Shown here one piece after another: positions 41,313 through 52,226 of a DNA stretch of 64,000 nucleotides. Origin of the DNA: Porphyridium purpureum (taxonomy: Eukaryota > Rhodophyta > Bangiophyceae > Porphyridiales > Porphyridiaceae); the NCBI GenBank assembly GCA_008690995.1, contig VRMN01000007.1:558001-622000 (forward strand). The letters run 5' to 3'. Positions within the stretch are counted from its first letter, which is position 1; each line of letters opens with the position of its first letter. Under the pieces are notes generated by a model, which was not told where the DNA came from, made no database searches, and worked only from the letters and a program-made list of their open reading frames with translations. The translations under genes and the position numbers were made by a program.

Positions 41313-43742
41313 TCACAGAACAAAGTCGGTGCGAGCCAAGAAGCACTGCCGCGCGGCATGATCAATGATTGCAGACGCAAGCACACTATGCATGATGCGT
41401 ACATCGTAGGATCGTGCACATTTTTCAATATCTCGGATTTCGCCAGGCGCCGTGGCAGTCACTTCGTCCAGCACTAGACGCTGCAGCGCCAGATCTTTCG
41501 CATAAAGTTGCTGTTCCAGTGCACTGGTACCTCCAGCCGAGTCGGGACCTCGCGGTCCGGTGTTCGGGTCTCCACGTTCGGAAAAGTGTTCTGTCAAGTA
41601 GTTCTTCAGCTGCACCAAAAAGGTCTGCACTGCTGGTGTCCGCACATTGGCTCGCTCAATACAATTATAGAAGGCATTGACATCGAGCCGTGCCATCACT
41701 GAGGTGTACTGAAAGCCCGCCACGCGTGCGAGCTCATCGTAGTGTCGCCAGTCTGGCACGCCAAACGGAATCAAGTGGACGAACGCTGCGTCGCGGCGCA
41801 AGAACACGGCGGCGTCAGCGTCATACGCCACATCGAGCTTATTGACTCCAAATGCCACAAGGATATCTGCATCCTGCACCGCGCGTATCTTCTGCTCTGC
41901 GTCGGAGTCCCTTCCGGCAAAGGTCAACTCAATGCGCAGTTTGCTGCCGTACTGTGCGAGGAACAGGTACTTGACAAGCTCGCGCATATTCAGTCCCTTG
42001 TAGGTGTCCGCACGCATAATAGCGCGGTCTACTTGCTGGGTTTGGCTGCTGCTGCTGCTGCTGTCGCTCGCTTGCACGAGGCCTTTGAACAAGCGTTCGG
42101 CTTGCTGCCTCAAGTCAGCCAACGTGTCGTCGCCGAGCTTTTCCGTGAACAGCACCAAGTTGAGACTGCAGGCGCCGGCGCCGCCCGATGCGGACAGGCG
42201 CGATGCTTGTAGGCGATTGTTGCGCACGAGGCCCGTTGTTGTATACAGCGGGTGGTCGGGAGTCAGGATACGATCACCCTGCACTTGAGCGACGGGCTGC
42301 ATTTGCGTCGCGCGGTCGCGCGTCCCCTTTGCGGTCGACGTCGAATGTGACGCAGACGGCGACACCACAGACAGCACGCTCCGGAAACAAACCGCGACGT
42401 CCTCACCCGTGGTGCGCACGAAATCAGCTGATGACATGGCTGTGTACGCGCGGGGCCGCATTCGGTGTGTCACTACCTCACAGACCTTCTTGTTCCATTT
42501 GGCGTGAGATCGCGACGGCTGATCAGCAGGTGCAACCTGCTCGTCCAGATCCACGACGGTAATGCTATGGTTTGAAGGCCGTTGCTGCATGGCAGCGTCG
42601 GTCCTCGGACCCCAACTGTCAAACGCGCAATCGCGGAGTGAGTTTCCGTTTTCCTGGATGAGCACCGGCGTTACGGGCACGGCAGTCTCATAAGCAAGCC
42701 GTGCGGAAAAATCTGGAAAGTAGTTGCGCAGCACAGGTATCCGGCCAATCCAGTATCGCCAGCGGCTGGACGTGCGCCTAATCAAGGATAGAAACATGCG
42801 CGTAGGGCACGATTGTGCGAACTCGTGCACACACGACGCGCCCACCGAGTATTTTTTCCTGCGCACGGTATCTGGCGTAGAAACCACGCGCGACGCAGCT
42901 ACTAGTTTGAATACATGCGCGATGTACGCGTCTGCGTCTGTGCTGGAGATCGCGCTACTGCCCACGACCAGATCGCTGGTGCTATACGGTCGCAGCGAAC
43001 TGCGTAGCGGCACAATGGCGCGCTGTACGCGCGATCCACGGCGCGGTATTTGAATGTTGTACACAGCAAGCTCGCCGATTCCACAAAACTGCAGCTGCTC
43101 GTGGTGCAGCTTCATCCACTCTGGCAACAGCAGCGACCCATCCGCCATACGGCACGCGCCGTACACGCGGCAGAAGAGCACGTCATGAGCCGCGATACTG
43201 GACACGGCTGACGCTTTCTTATCCTTTGCGCTGGTTCCAAACGAGCCCGACGTGTCGTAAAACACCTGGATTGCGCCAGTCGCAGTGTATGCGTCGGCTG
43301 CGCGACCGATCCAAGCATGACCAAGCGAGGAGGACACCGAGTCGACCATGCGCTTGCGCCGATATGCATCGCTGCTCATGGTGGGCTGCTGCTCCTGATC
43401 GGCATCCTGCAAGAACTCTCCGTCCACGGAAAACACCGACAAGGTTTTGCGCAAGTGGTGTGACACGGACGACGAAAGGCCGCCGAGCGACGCGGAGAAC
43501 AGCAGCGCATCGCGCTCGTTGACGACATTCCCGCTGCTGACCGCACGGGACACGTGTGCCAGCATGCGTGAGTGTGCCACGACGCCAGACAGAACGACGT
43601 GCAGCATCGAGGTAGCGCCGAGCACGGCGAGCCCGGTCAGAAGCCACTGCAAGGTGGACCCCCACCGAGTGAGAGCGCGCGCGTCGCGCTGCCCATCACT
43701 CGCACTGGTGCCGCTCCCGCTGGCGCTACTGTGGCGCGCCAT
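41313..43742 (-). CDS. GT61-like (DUF563) type-II membrane glycosyltransferase
   Basis: Predicted 809-residue protein with a single N-terminal membrane anchor near residues 32-54 and a large lumenal part, the layout of Golgi glycosyltransferases. The GT61-like C-terminal region contains LNLVLFTEKLG, an ADILVAFGVNKLD segment (equivalent of the A-D-V-L-I-G-x-H-G-A motif), FVHLIPFGVPDW and YDELARVAGFQYTSV, matching the acceptor/donor site region of DUF563 proteins. The central His of GVHGA is not conserved (FGVNKLD). A Ser run encoded by a CTG repeat lies near 42047-42062. Family assignment is moderate; DUF563 includes plant xylosyl- and arabinosyltransferases and animal EOGT. The ATG at 43740-43742 is clear. 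The RHD3-like gene lies 146 bp upstream in the same direction. Confidence 0.6.
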   Translation of the reverse strand: MARHSSASGSGTSASDGQRDARALTRWGSTLQWLLTGLAVLGATSMLHVVLSGVVAHSRMLAHVSRAVSSGNVVNERDALLFSASLGGLSSSVSHHLRKTLSVFSVDGEFLQDADQEQQPTMSSDAYRRKRMVDSVSSSLGHAWIGRAADAYTATGAIQVFYDTSGSFGTSAKDKKASAVSSIAAHDVLFCRVYGACRMADGSLLLPEWMKLHHEQLQFCGIGELAVYNIQIPRRGSRVQRAIVPLRSSLRPYSTSDLVVGSSAISSTDADAYIAHVFKLVAASRVVSTPDTVRRKKYSVGASCVHEFAQSCPTRMFLSLIRRTSSRWRYWIGRIPVLRNYFPDFSARLAYETAVPVTPVLIQENGNSLRDCAFDSWGPRTDAAMQQRPSNHSITVVDLDEQVAPADQPSRSHAKWNKKVCEVVTHRMRPRAYTAMSSADFVRTTGEDVAVCFRSVLSVVSPSASHSTSTAKGTRDRATQMQPVAQVQGDRILTPDHPLYTTTGLVRNNRLQASRLSASGGAGACSLNLVLFTEKLGDDTLADLRQQAERLFKGLVQASDSSSSSSQTQQVDRAIMRADTYKGLNMRELVKYLFLAQYGSKLRIELTFAGRDSDAEQKIRAVQDADILVAFGVNKLDVAYDADAAVFLRRDAAFVHLIPFGVPDWRHYDELARVAGFQYTSVMARLDVNAFYNCIERANVRTPAVQTFLVQLKNYLTEHFSERGDPNTGPRGPDSAGGTSALEQQLYAKDLALQRLVLDEVTATAPGEIRDIEKCARSYDVRIMHSVLASAIIDHAARQCFLARTDFVL

Positions 43743-43888
43743 TGCTCAGTCGGCAAGGACGGCGACCGCAGAGTCTGGGCGCTCTCGACACGCGCCAAGC
43801 GCCACACCCCATTCGCGCTGCGGCAACTTGTTTTGTTGTTTTCGTCCTACCTAGCGCTGCGTCGTCGTTTATAAATGTGGTGCGGCGC

Positions 43889-45680
43889 CTAGCGCGCCGG
43901 TGTGGGCTCGTAAAAGACAAGGTTGCCCGACTTGGGCAGCTTCGCTGCGGCGTCCTTTTCGGCGGCGGCGCGCACGCGAACGGCGTCCAGCGTCGAGTCG
44001 TCGCCGCCAGCATAGCGCATGCTGCCGCTGCTGGTGAGCGTCTCGTAGCGAGAGTCGGTCCATCCAAACGGCGCCGTTTGGAGGTAGTGGAACGACATCG
44101 CGATGGGCTGCCGCGGAGGGGGCGCGAAGTCGCCCTGAACGCGCGCGGCCTGGATCTTTTCCGTGCCGTCCTCGCGCATCGAGCGCATCAGCTCCTTCTT
44201 GTCGCAGTCAAAGCTCCACTGCGTCGAGATGCCTGCCACCTTGAGCTCCGTCGCCTTGTCTGTGAAGAACTGCAGCGTCTCGCGCGTGATGCTCCGCACG
44301 TCTTTTTCCACGCGCTCGGTCACCTGCAGCAATTGTAGCCGCTGCTGAAACACTTCGTACGCCACCTCGCGCAGGCGCAAGAGCTGCCGCGTGTACATGG
44401 CGTGAAGCGCAAGGCTGATCTTATTCTTGAGCTCGTCTGTCTTGCCTGCAATCAGCGCGTGTATCGCGGCGCTCGGCGGTGCAGCCAGCCCAGACATCCC
44501 ACTGCTGGCGGTGACACTGATCAGCTCCTTGCACTCCTGCTCGAACGATGCGAGCACGTCCTTGAGCAGCGAGGACCCCTGCGGACCGAACGAGCCTATG
44601 ATGCGGCCGGCCTCGACCTCGATGCGCCACTGCTGGACTTTCGAGTCGAACTGGTCGCACGTGTCGACAAAGCAGCGCTCGATCTTGTACGCCAGCTCGA
44701 GCTCGCCGGCCGGCGGCTGTGACTTGGCGTCCGGAGCCGCAGCACGGCCCTCGCCTCTGCCGGCGGCGGCCAAATCTGCCGGCACGGCACCTGCGTTGAG
44801 CGCCTTGGCAATGCTCTCGGCATGCGCCGCCAGCTCGCCCAGCGGCGTGACGCTCTCGTACAGCTTATCCTGTCGCGCGGCGCCAGACGCGGCGAACACG
44901 TAATGATCGCTTGTGGGATCGGTGAACCGCGCCGACAAGTCGTCCAGCGCGTCGGCATACGCGTCTGCCTGGAAGCGCGCGTGCGGCAGAAAACTAAACT
45001 GAAAGGCGAACCGGTCGGACAGGCGCGGCAATGCGTCGTCGCGTGCCGCTTGTGCGGTGCCCAGTGCGCTGAGAAAGACGCGCTCCATGCCTTGGATGAA
45101 CGCGGCCGAGATCTGCTCTCTGGACGCCTCTTCGGCGTCGTAGTCCATGATCACGACATACACGAGCTTCTTGAGCTTCGACGCGACGCCGCCCTTCTGG
45201 AGGCGGAGCACGCTGCGCAGCGCGCTTGCGAGCGCGGCGCGGCCCGACGCGGCGTCGGAGCCTATGTCGTGCATGTACACGGGCCAGAACACGACCTCGC
45301 TGAGCGCGAGCTGCCACGCCAAGCACTGCGCGTCCAGCTGCGACGTGCTGGCGCCGGCGGCGAGCACGAGCAGCTGGCGCGGCGGCGCGGCGCGTCGCGC
45401 GTGCGCGCAGTATCGCACAGCACCTTGTGCAGCTCATGCGGCACGTCCAGCGCAGCGCCACGCGCGTCCGCAGCGCGGCGTCCGCGACGCGCACGGCGCC
45501 ACGATTCGCCGGCGCAAGCAGCAGCGTCAGCACGCTGTACTCGCTCTCACGCAGCACCTGACCACGCACCACCGCATCCAGCGCGCCGCGATTCACCATC
45601 ATCTCCCCTCCCCCAACCCCACCACCACACCCGGAACCACTCGCGCCGCCGCGCGCAGTCAGCACCACACTCACCGACAT
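43889..45680 (-). CDS. RHD3/Sey1/atlastin-like dynamin-family protein with a degenerate GTPase domain
   Basis: The main frame (43889 to about 45434) contains LALSEVVFWPVYMHDIG followed by ALRSVLRLQ and KKLVYVVIMDYD. These align with LAISDIVLINMWCHDIG, FQVMMRL and TTLLFVIRDKT of plant RHD3, an ER-shaping GTPase. The expected N-terminal G domain is in two other frames upstream: an ATG at 45680 starts a frame with EYSVLTLLLAPANRGAVRV, which sits where RHD3 has the P-loop GPQSSGKST. Either there are two frame changes (sequence error or mutation) near 45440-45480, or a short intron. The P-loop Lys/Ser and the DxEG switch residues are not kept, so GTP binding is doubtful. The C-terminal membrane hairpin of RHD3 is also missing. 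A pseudogene or pseudo-GTPase is possible; certainty is limited. Confidence 0.5.
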
Positions 45681-45792
45681 CCTTCCCCCTCCCCTCTATC
45701 ACCTCACCCTTCTCCCTCTTCCGTCGCTCTCCTGCTCTCTCCTTCTCCCCCGTCAAACTTTTCTCCCACCCAAAAAGCGCAGGAGGTACAGT

Positions 45793-45905
45793 GAACCGAT
45801 ACGGGTTTTCGGTTCATTTGGCGCCGGGGGGGCGGCGGGGTGGCCTTCATAGCAAAACGCGCCAGTGGCAGGCATGAGGTAGTGTACACCCACGCTGTAC
45901 ACTAC
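45793..45905. promoter_or_regulatory. GAACCGA/TCGGTTC inverted pair and inverted TGTACACTAC boxes upstream of the RHD3-like gene
   Basis: GAACCGA and TCGGTTC form a perfect inverted pair at 45793-45815. GTAGTGTACA (45879-45888) and CTGTACACTAC (45895-45905) are an inverted pair of the box also found before eL30 and the 54.3-kb gene. They lie 110-225 bp before the ATG at 45680. Confidence 0.55.
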
Positions 45906-45997
45906 CGCGCCGCCGCATCACCATCGCCGCCGCGCCTCAACATGCGCCAATCCGCCAGTAAACCGGGAAACCGCTAAACCAATAAGTGAGAGAGTCG

Positions 45998-46426
45998 TGT
46001 CGACAGAACCGGTTGAAACGGTTCAAGACCGCCTCTTTCCTCTCGCAAGTGGCCGAAGCGCTGGCCACAACTTTGTGCACCCTGTCGATCGTAATGGACA
46101 AGGTACATGCAGGAGCAGGTCGCAATGACTCCCACAAAATTTCTTCAAACAATCACTATATCTTATAAGACCCTCAAAGGAAAGAAAGAATTAGAACGTC
46201 GGCAAAAACCCCGGAGGCAAACATCCGTCGCCCTTTTAGAGGCACTTAGCGCTCCGTGACGGAAAACTGAGCGGTCGCGCTCTCTGTGCCCCTTCACGTT
46301 CCAAACCGTGCCTTTGGTCGTTCGTCCGGTCGTTGAGCCACATATTGGCACGAACTCGACTGAATTATTCCGCGCCGTTCAACCAGTCGCCACGACCCTT
46401 GCCATTTTGTGGGCAAATTTCTCACA
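45998..46426 (-). repeat. 3' LTR of the older Copia element
   Basis: 429 bp. It pairs with 50762-51688 after removal of the nested insertion from the latter (about 428 bp). It carries GAACCGGTTGAAACGGTTC near 46005-46023, the same AACCG/CGGTT box type as found before host genes. Confidence 0.85.
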
Positions 46427-49400
46427 CTCGCTCTTTTTCTGTTCGGTCGACCGCGATCCTTACTGGCTCAGACCGCTCGTGCACTTCGTACGGTCGCTCG
46501 ATGTTGCCGCTCTCCATTACTGACACCATGTGTTCGTTCTTGTGACTCTTCGTTAGCCCATCTGCCAAATTCTGCTCACTCCTACACCAGCACACTCGAC
46601 TCACCTCGCTTTTCTCAAAAGCATCCCGAAGGACTGACAGATCAATCAACAGACGTTTCTCGGTCGGGAATTTTTTGGACACAATGGTGTCAAAGATGGA
46701 CTTACTATCAGTCACTAAGTCGAGTGCGACTTGAGCACCCAGGTCACGGAGAACTGTGCAGAGATATAGTCCAAGGTCTAAACCCTCACACATTGCCGAC
46801 ACTTCGGCCGCCAATACTGAGCGAACCACGCGACGAGACTTTGTACTCTTCCATGCTAACGCGCATGCCTTTCCTTTTTCATCAGTCAACACTCCGACCA
46901 ATCCCAATTGCGTGCTCCCATCCTCGTTATTCGCAAAGGATGCGTCGGAGTACACCAAAAGCCTGCATTTCTTGGCCAACTGTGGCACGCAGATGCGCGT
47001 GTCCGGATGTAAGTCCACATGCTTTCTTACTTTTGCCACCAAAGCATGAACCACCTTTGCATCGAACGACGTCTCCGTGACTTGAGCTAACTGCGCAGTG
47101 TAGTACGCTAAATCCGGACGGGTGACGTTGCTAACCCATGACAAACGACCACGCAGGCTACGTGTTTCCTCAAAAGTCGCTGGGTTCTCCAGCGCCAACT
47201 TGTACGGCCGCTGGTGTAAGATTATGGAGTCTCCATCTCTTTCAATGCGCATCCCTGCAAAGGTTAATGGTGTTTCCTTTTTTACGTTCATTGTGAACCT
47301 TCTTTCAAGTCTTGCTTCGCGTTCCGCGAATTCTTCTGTTCCCGTGCACAAAGTGTCATCCACTAGCAGGGCAACGATTCCATCTTGAGCATGGAATAGA
47401 CACGGGTCCAGCATTTTCTTGGCTCCCACCTCTTCGACTATTGCATCGCCGTATGTTTTGATCCAATAGTTCCCGCCATCGCACAACCCGTACAATGGCA
47501 ATTGTAACTGCAGCAATACTTCATGTCCTTCTTCTGCCAAGTATTCTTTCGGCGGGCGCAGATACACTTGCCTGTCAAATGCCTTTTCATTTTGACAATA
47601 TGCTCGTACCACGTCCCTAGTCCAGAGTTTCCACCCGTGCATCATCGCAATGACGGTGGTCATTCTAACCGACATGGTGTGTACGACAGGAGCATCTCGA
47701 ACAATGCACTCCCTTTCCTTGTCGTGGTTTCCCAAAACTGTGAGCCTTGCTTTGCGGATTATGCTTCCGTTTTCTTTCATCTTCTCCTACAGAACCCATT
47801 TGGTGTTTAGTATGTTCGCTCCGAGCGGCACGCTATCGTTGTTCAGTTCAACGTAGGCGCCCAGCTCTTTCAAACCCTGTAGTTCCATAAGTTTTGCTTC
47901 CGCGTACGGGTCTCCGCCACGCGGGCCCTCCATCTGGTCCGCCGTTACAAGATAAACAAAATCATTCCGCAACATTGGGTGCGTCAAACGTTCGCGGTGT
48001 GGCCTTACCACAGCAAGCGAGAACACTCGCCTTTGACCTTTGATGTTCACACATGCGATATTCCGATTGTAATCAGCTTCATCCAGGACATATGGTCCAT
48101 CCCATTTTCTCTGGTCATACTTGTATATTCTGACCTTGTCGCCCGCCTTCATCATCTCTTCCCGCCCGCCGTCATCATCTCTTCCCGCGGGAAATTTGCA
48201 GCCAATGCCCGTCGCACACGTTCGCGTATCACCAGGTGCTCATAGTGCATGCGCATTTTCCTCATAGACAGGATGCGCTCACTCTGTGCAGGGCTTGACA
48301 TGAGGTCATCGCCTACGAGGATGCGCGGAACGCACCCAAAGACAAGATAAGACGGTACGAACCCATCGGGTCCCATAAGGTCATTCATGCACTTTACCGC
48401 CAACGACAGTGCCATCTCTTCGCCCAGTTGAACTTGGTCCTGCCTGATGCGGTCGTATAGCAGCCGCAAAGGTGCATGCTGACGCTCGCCAGAGCCTAAG
48501 GCCCAGTGGCATTCTACACCAATGCCAACCATGGTAACACCCATGGACATTAGCGTTGTCGCAAAAGTCATTAACATGAACTCGGAACCATTGTCAATTC
48601 TGGCTTTGTGCGGAAGCCCATAATGACATACCCACTCTCGAATTAGAGCTTCACTTGCCGCGTCAGCAGTGCTGCCGCTTAGAAAGGTCGCCGCAGTAAA
48701 TTTGGTATCCTTGCACACAATTTGCAGGACCGGCTGCTTTCGTGCAACCCCTCCGCGATCCACGAAAAACACGTCCACAAGGATTTCGTGATTAAAGCGA
48801 ATCTCGTCCGGCCATGAAGGCGCCACTGCAGGTCGTAATGGTGCCTGTTCACTGTCTTCGCAAATAGTACATTCGCTCTTGATCTTTTCAAGCATCTTAC
48901 GCAGCCTTGTGAAATCCTGTTCTGCTCGCTCTGGCTGCGCCTTGCGCGATAACTGTATGATCTTCTCGTTGCTTGCATGTCCGAAGTGACGATGCAATTT
49001 GTGCGCTTCCGGCTCGGTAAACAAAACATCTACTGTTGGTAAATATAAATGTCCATCGCGTTCAAGAAGTTCCACATTCTTTCCGCTGCTTGCTGCGCTC
49101 GCCTTTTGAGTCCCGTGATCCACCTTCACTTGGTGCTTTCTCATGAAGTCCAAACCCAGGAGCATTGGCACGTTCACGTCCACCTCATGGACATTGTGTT
49201 CTACCATCACATCCCCAAACGTGACTCTCACGCGGTGAATTCCTAGTCCTGGCGCTCTCATGTCTCCAAACCGGAAGTTCAGCTCACTGACACCCACCTT
49301 CTCCGGCCTGTGTCGGGTGACACGTCGATAGGCTTCCAGTTGTGCACACCCAACCACCGACTTGGGTGCGCCTGAATCCAAACAGAAACCGAAGAAGCTT

Positions 49401-50761
49401 CGGCCCTTCCCCGAGTTGCCAGCACATGCAAGCGCCATGTGTGCATCTCGTGCCACAAGCAGGATTTCTGCGTCCTCGATTTCATCCTCAGAATTTGCTG
49501 CCACTACATTTTCCACACTTTCCACCACGAACCCCACATCTATGTTGCCTTCTGTTTCGTCCTGCTCGTCACACACTGGCTCACGGTCATGAAGCGCACT
49601 TTGCCCAATGCGGCTGAACTTGTTCTCTAAAACCTCGAGAATGAGTGTCATCCGCTCTGGTTTCAGATTCTTACACTGGTTCAACATATGCCACTCCGAG
49701 CCGCAGCCATGGCACTGCATGCGCTTTCCGTTCTTTACCGGGTTGCACTTCATGGGTCTCTTCCGGTATTCATACCTGCGATTGTAATATGTGGACACAT
49801 GCGCTTCTTGCTGTCCGTACCCGCTTGCAATAGCGACATTTATCCTCTCCTCCAACTCATGTGACGACCTTGCCGGATTGATTGTAAGTAAACGGGCCCA
49901 TGCTTCGTCTTTCACAGCCGAGCGAATCCTGTCACACAGTATGGTGTCACTGCCATATTCCGTCGGCAGGTCTTTCTGAAGCAGTCTTGCGCGCGTCACC
50001 AGTTTTTTAAACGCGTCTGCAGCACCCTCTCCTGACTCCTCTTGCATCCCGCGCAGCGTGAGCTTATTCCACCGCTCAAGCGCATGGTCTTTCCTGTCTT
50101 GCGTGAAGAAGTGTGCTCGCATCATTTGTTCCACCTCCGTTACACTGCGCGCAACGGGCTTGATGTGCGCACGATAGTAGCTGCGCGCCGCGCCCTTAAA
50201 CAAAACATGAAGCATTCTAACCCGAACCTCCGCGCTCGCCCCCTGAGCATCGCAGTTATCGTTATAATCTTCAACAAACACCGACAGATCCTCCTCGATG
50301 TCGCCTGCATATTTTTTGTCTACATGTAGATACATCTTAATGAGCTCTCGAGCGGCCGTCTGATCTTCGCGCTCTGTGAAGCGAGACGCACCGCTGCTAC
50401 TTCCCGCCTTCGGAAGTGATGCTGGCGCCACAGTCAAGCGGCCCAGCGGACGCTCCAACTCTTGAACCGGTGCAAGCAGTTCCCGCAAAGCCGCATGAAT
50501 ATGAACTCCGCGACCGTGTCTGACTTGAACTCCGCTGTCTCGCAAGAAATTCCTCAATCTCGTGAGTTGCGCCGGGCTGAGAGCAGATATGTACGTATCT
50601 GTGACTGCTTCTGCATATGCCTCCCAAAGCGCTTCGCCAGTGAGACCCTGCTCCTGTCAGAATTCCGTCAATTCATCCACAGAGTCACCACGGCTCACCG
50701 CACTGCCACGTGCACTTGCCAATTCATCATTTCCGTCCGACATTCTTCCTTAACTGATCAG

Positions 50762-51688
50762 TGTCGAAAGAACCGGTTTAAACGGTTCAAGACCGCCTCT
50801 TTCCTCTCGCGAATGGCCGAAGGGCTGGCTACATTTTTGTGCACCGTGTCTGTAGACGAGTGAGCGCCTACAGCCTTAAGCTGTTGCTGTTTGCTGTACC
50901 CTTTGGGCATCGTGACGAAAGAAAGATGATAGCACCGGCGAACTGCTCGCGTAGAGTGAAGGTAGCAATTGGTACGCAGAAGTCTCCTTTACGGACAGAT
51001 TTGTTTACTGCTTTGATGTGAACTCTCCTTCAGAGAGGGAAAGAGACGGAGTGACGAGGTCTACGGAGTGGAGTGAGCTGGCTTATATAGGCTGAGCTGA
51101 CGAAAGCCTACATAGTCAATACAGGGTGGAAGCACGTTGTGAGTAGCAGCGCCGCGCTGGCACTTTGCAAGAACGGCTCACTAACGACTCATATGACTCG
51201 AATTTGTGCTCACTGTGAAAATCAACAAGACGCCAGCTCTGCTCACAAATTACATTGTAAGCTTCTCCTTGGTCTCCGAAGGGTCTGTGTCTTGTGTGTC
51301 CACCGGGACTCGTTGGTCCAACGAAAGTGAGTCTGGCGTTGACAGTGTCGATCGTAATGGACAAGGTACCTGCAGGAGCAGATCACAATGGCTCCCGCAA
51401 AATTGCTTCAAACAATCACTTTATCTTATAAAACCCTTAAAAGAAAGAAAGAAAGAGGACGTCGGTAAAAACCGAGGGGCAAAAATCCGTCGCCCTTTTA
51501 TAGGCACTTAGCGCGCCGTGTCCGAAAACTGAGGGGTCGCGCTCTCTGTGCCCCTTCACGTTCCAAACCGTGACTTTGGTTTTTCGTCTGGTCGTTGAGC
51601 TACATATTGGCGCGAGCTCGACGGATTTACTCCGCGCCGTTCAACCGGTCGCCGTGGCCCTTGCCATTCCGTGGGCAGACTTCTCACA
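50762..51688 (-). repeat. 5' LTR of the older Copia element, interrupted by a solo LTR
   Basis: It starts TGTCGAAAGAACCGG and ends TTCTCACA, matching the other LTR on both sides of a 494-bp insertion with 5-bp duplication. It contains the palindromic box GAACCGGTTTAAACGGTTC at about 50770-50788. Confidence 0.85.
50851..51344 (-). mobile_element. Solo LTR of a different LTR retroelement, nested in the Copia LTR
   Basis: A 494-bp insertion with ends TGTAGACG...GTTGACA (TGT...ACA) is flanked by a perfect 5-bp duplication GTGTC at 50846-50850 and 51345-51349. No coding part is left, so it is a solo LTR, the product of recombination between two LTRs. A TATATAGG-type box lies near 51085. It is related to the fossil LTR segment at about 11892-12684. 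Confidence 0.85.
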
Positions 51689-51905
51689 AGCCGAGAAAGC
51701 CCGAAGGTACCGAGAAGTTGGAGCAACATGGATAAGGAGTCCATGAAGGGCAGCGCGGCAAAATTAGGCTTGAAGTTAGTAGGCCGACAAGCCGGTAAGT
51801 CCGGGAAGGCGGGCAGGTGGGAAGGCGGCAAACCCGCGTCGATCAATGACGTAATCGTCGCCGCGAGACTGAAAGCCAGCAAGTCACGAAGCCGATCACA
51901 CAATA

Positions 51906-52065
51906 CCCCAATAACCCGATAACCCGATAACCATTTCCCTTGATGGCCGATGCATCCGATGGATTTCAGCTGTTCACCCGATAAGCCGGTAACCTGATAA
52001 ACCGGTAAGCTGATAAGTCGGTAAGCTGATAAGTCGGTAAGCTGATAACCTGATAAACCGGTAAG
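51906..52065. promoter_or_regulatory. 8-bp tandem array CYGRTAAN (GATAA / CGGTAA) upstream of the GT14-like gene
   Basis: Eleven consecutive 8-bp units run from 51978 to 52065: CCGATAAG, CCGGTAAC, CTGATAAA, CCGGTAAG, CTGATAAG, TCGGTAAG, CTGATAAG, TCGGTAAG, CTGATAAC, CTGATAAA, CCGGTAAG. Five contain WGATAR, the GATA-factor core, mostly alternating with CGGTAA. A shorter ATAACCCG pair at 51910-51932 has the same period. The array ends 161 bp before the ATG at 52227. Confidence 0.75.
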
Positions 52066-52226
52066 GTGAGACGGCGAGAAGGAGAGCGAAGTGAGGAGGA
52101 CGATCGGGGGTGCGGGAGTGGCAGTGAGATAGTTGGGATTGGGTTCGTGTGGCTGTGTTTGTGTGGAGGTTGAAGTGCGGACGGTGATGGCAGCTCGCGT
52201 GCGTCGTGTGGCGGTAAGACGGAGGC

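Larger units (their letters stand above)
45998..51688 (-). mobile_element. Older Copia retrotransposon, nearly whole, with a nested solo LTR
   Basis: LTRs at 45998-46426 (3' in element sense) and 50762-51688 (5') begin TGTCGA and end TTCTCACA, with TG...CA ends. A probable 5-bp target duplication has one difference: AGTCG at 45993-45997 and AGCCG at 51689-51693. The block 48152-50557 encodes Gag, a CHGCGSEWHMLNQC knuckle, protease (CLDSGAPKSVVG), and integrase (HRHFGHAS...CTIC; core with IDNGSEF). The block 46422-47780 encodes reverse transcriptase (ALLVDDTLC) and RNase H (YSDASFANNEDG). It looks close to whole with few breaks. LTRs differ at roughly one base in ten, so it is much older than the 22.4-kb element and belongs to another Copia lineage, the one also seen as a fossil at 13.4-17.2 kb. 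Confidence 0.88.

Noticed and set aside
41313-43742. Initial idea that this is the GPI-transamidase subunit PIG-S
   Set aside because: A second C-terminal membrane anchor and PIG-S motifs are missing, while the C-terminal third fits GT61/DUF563 better.
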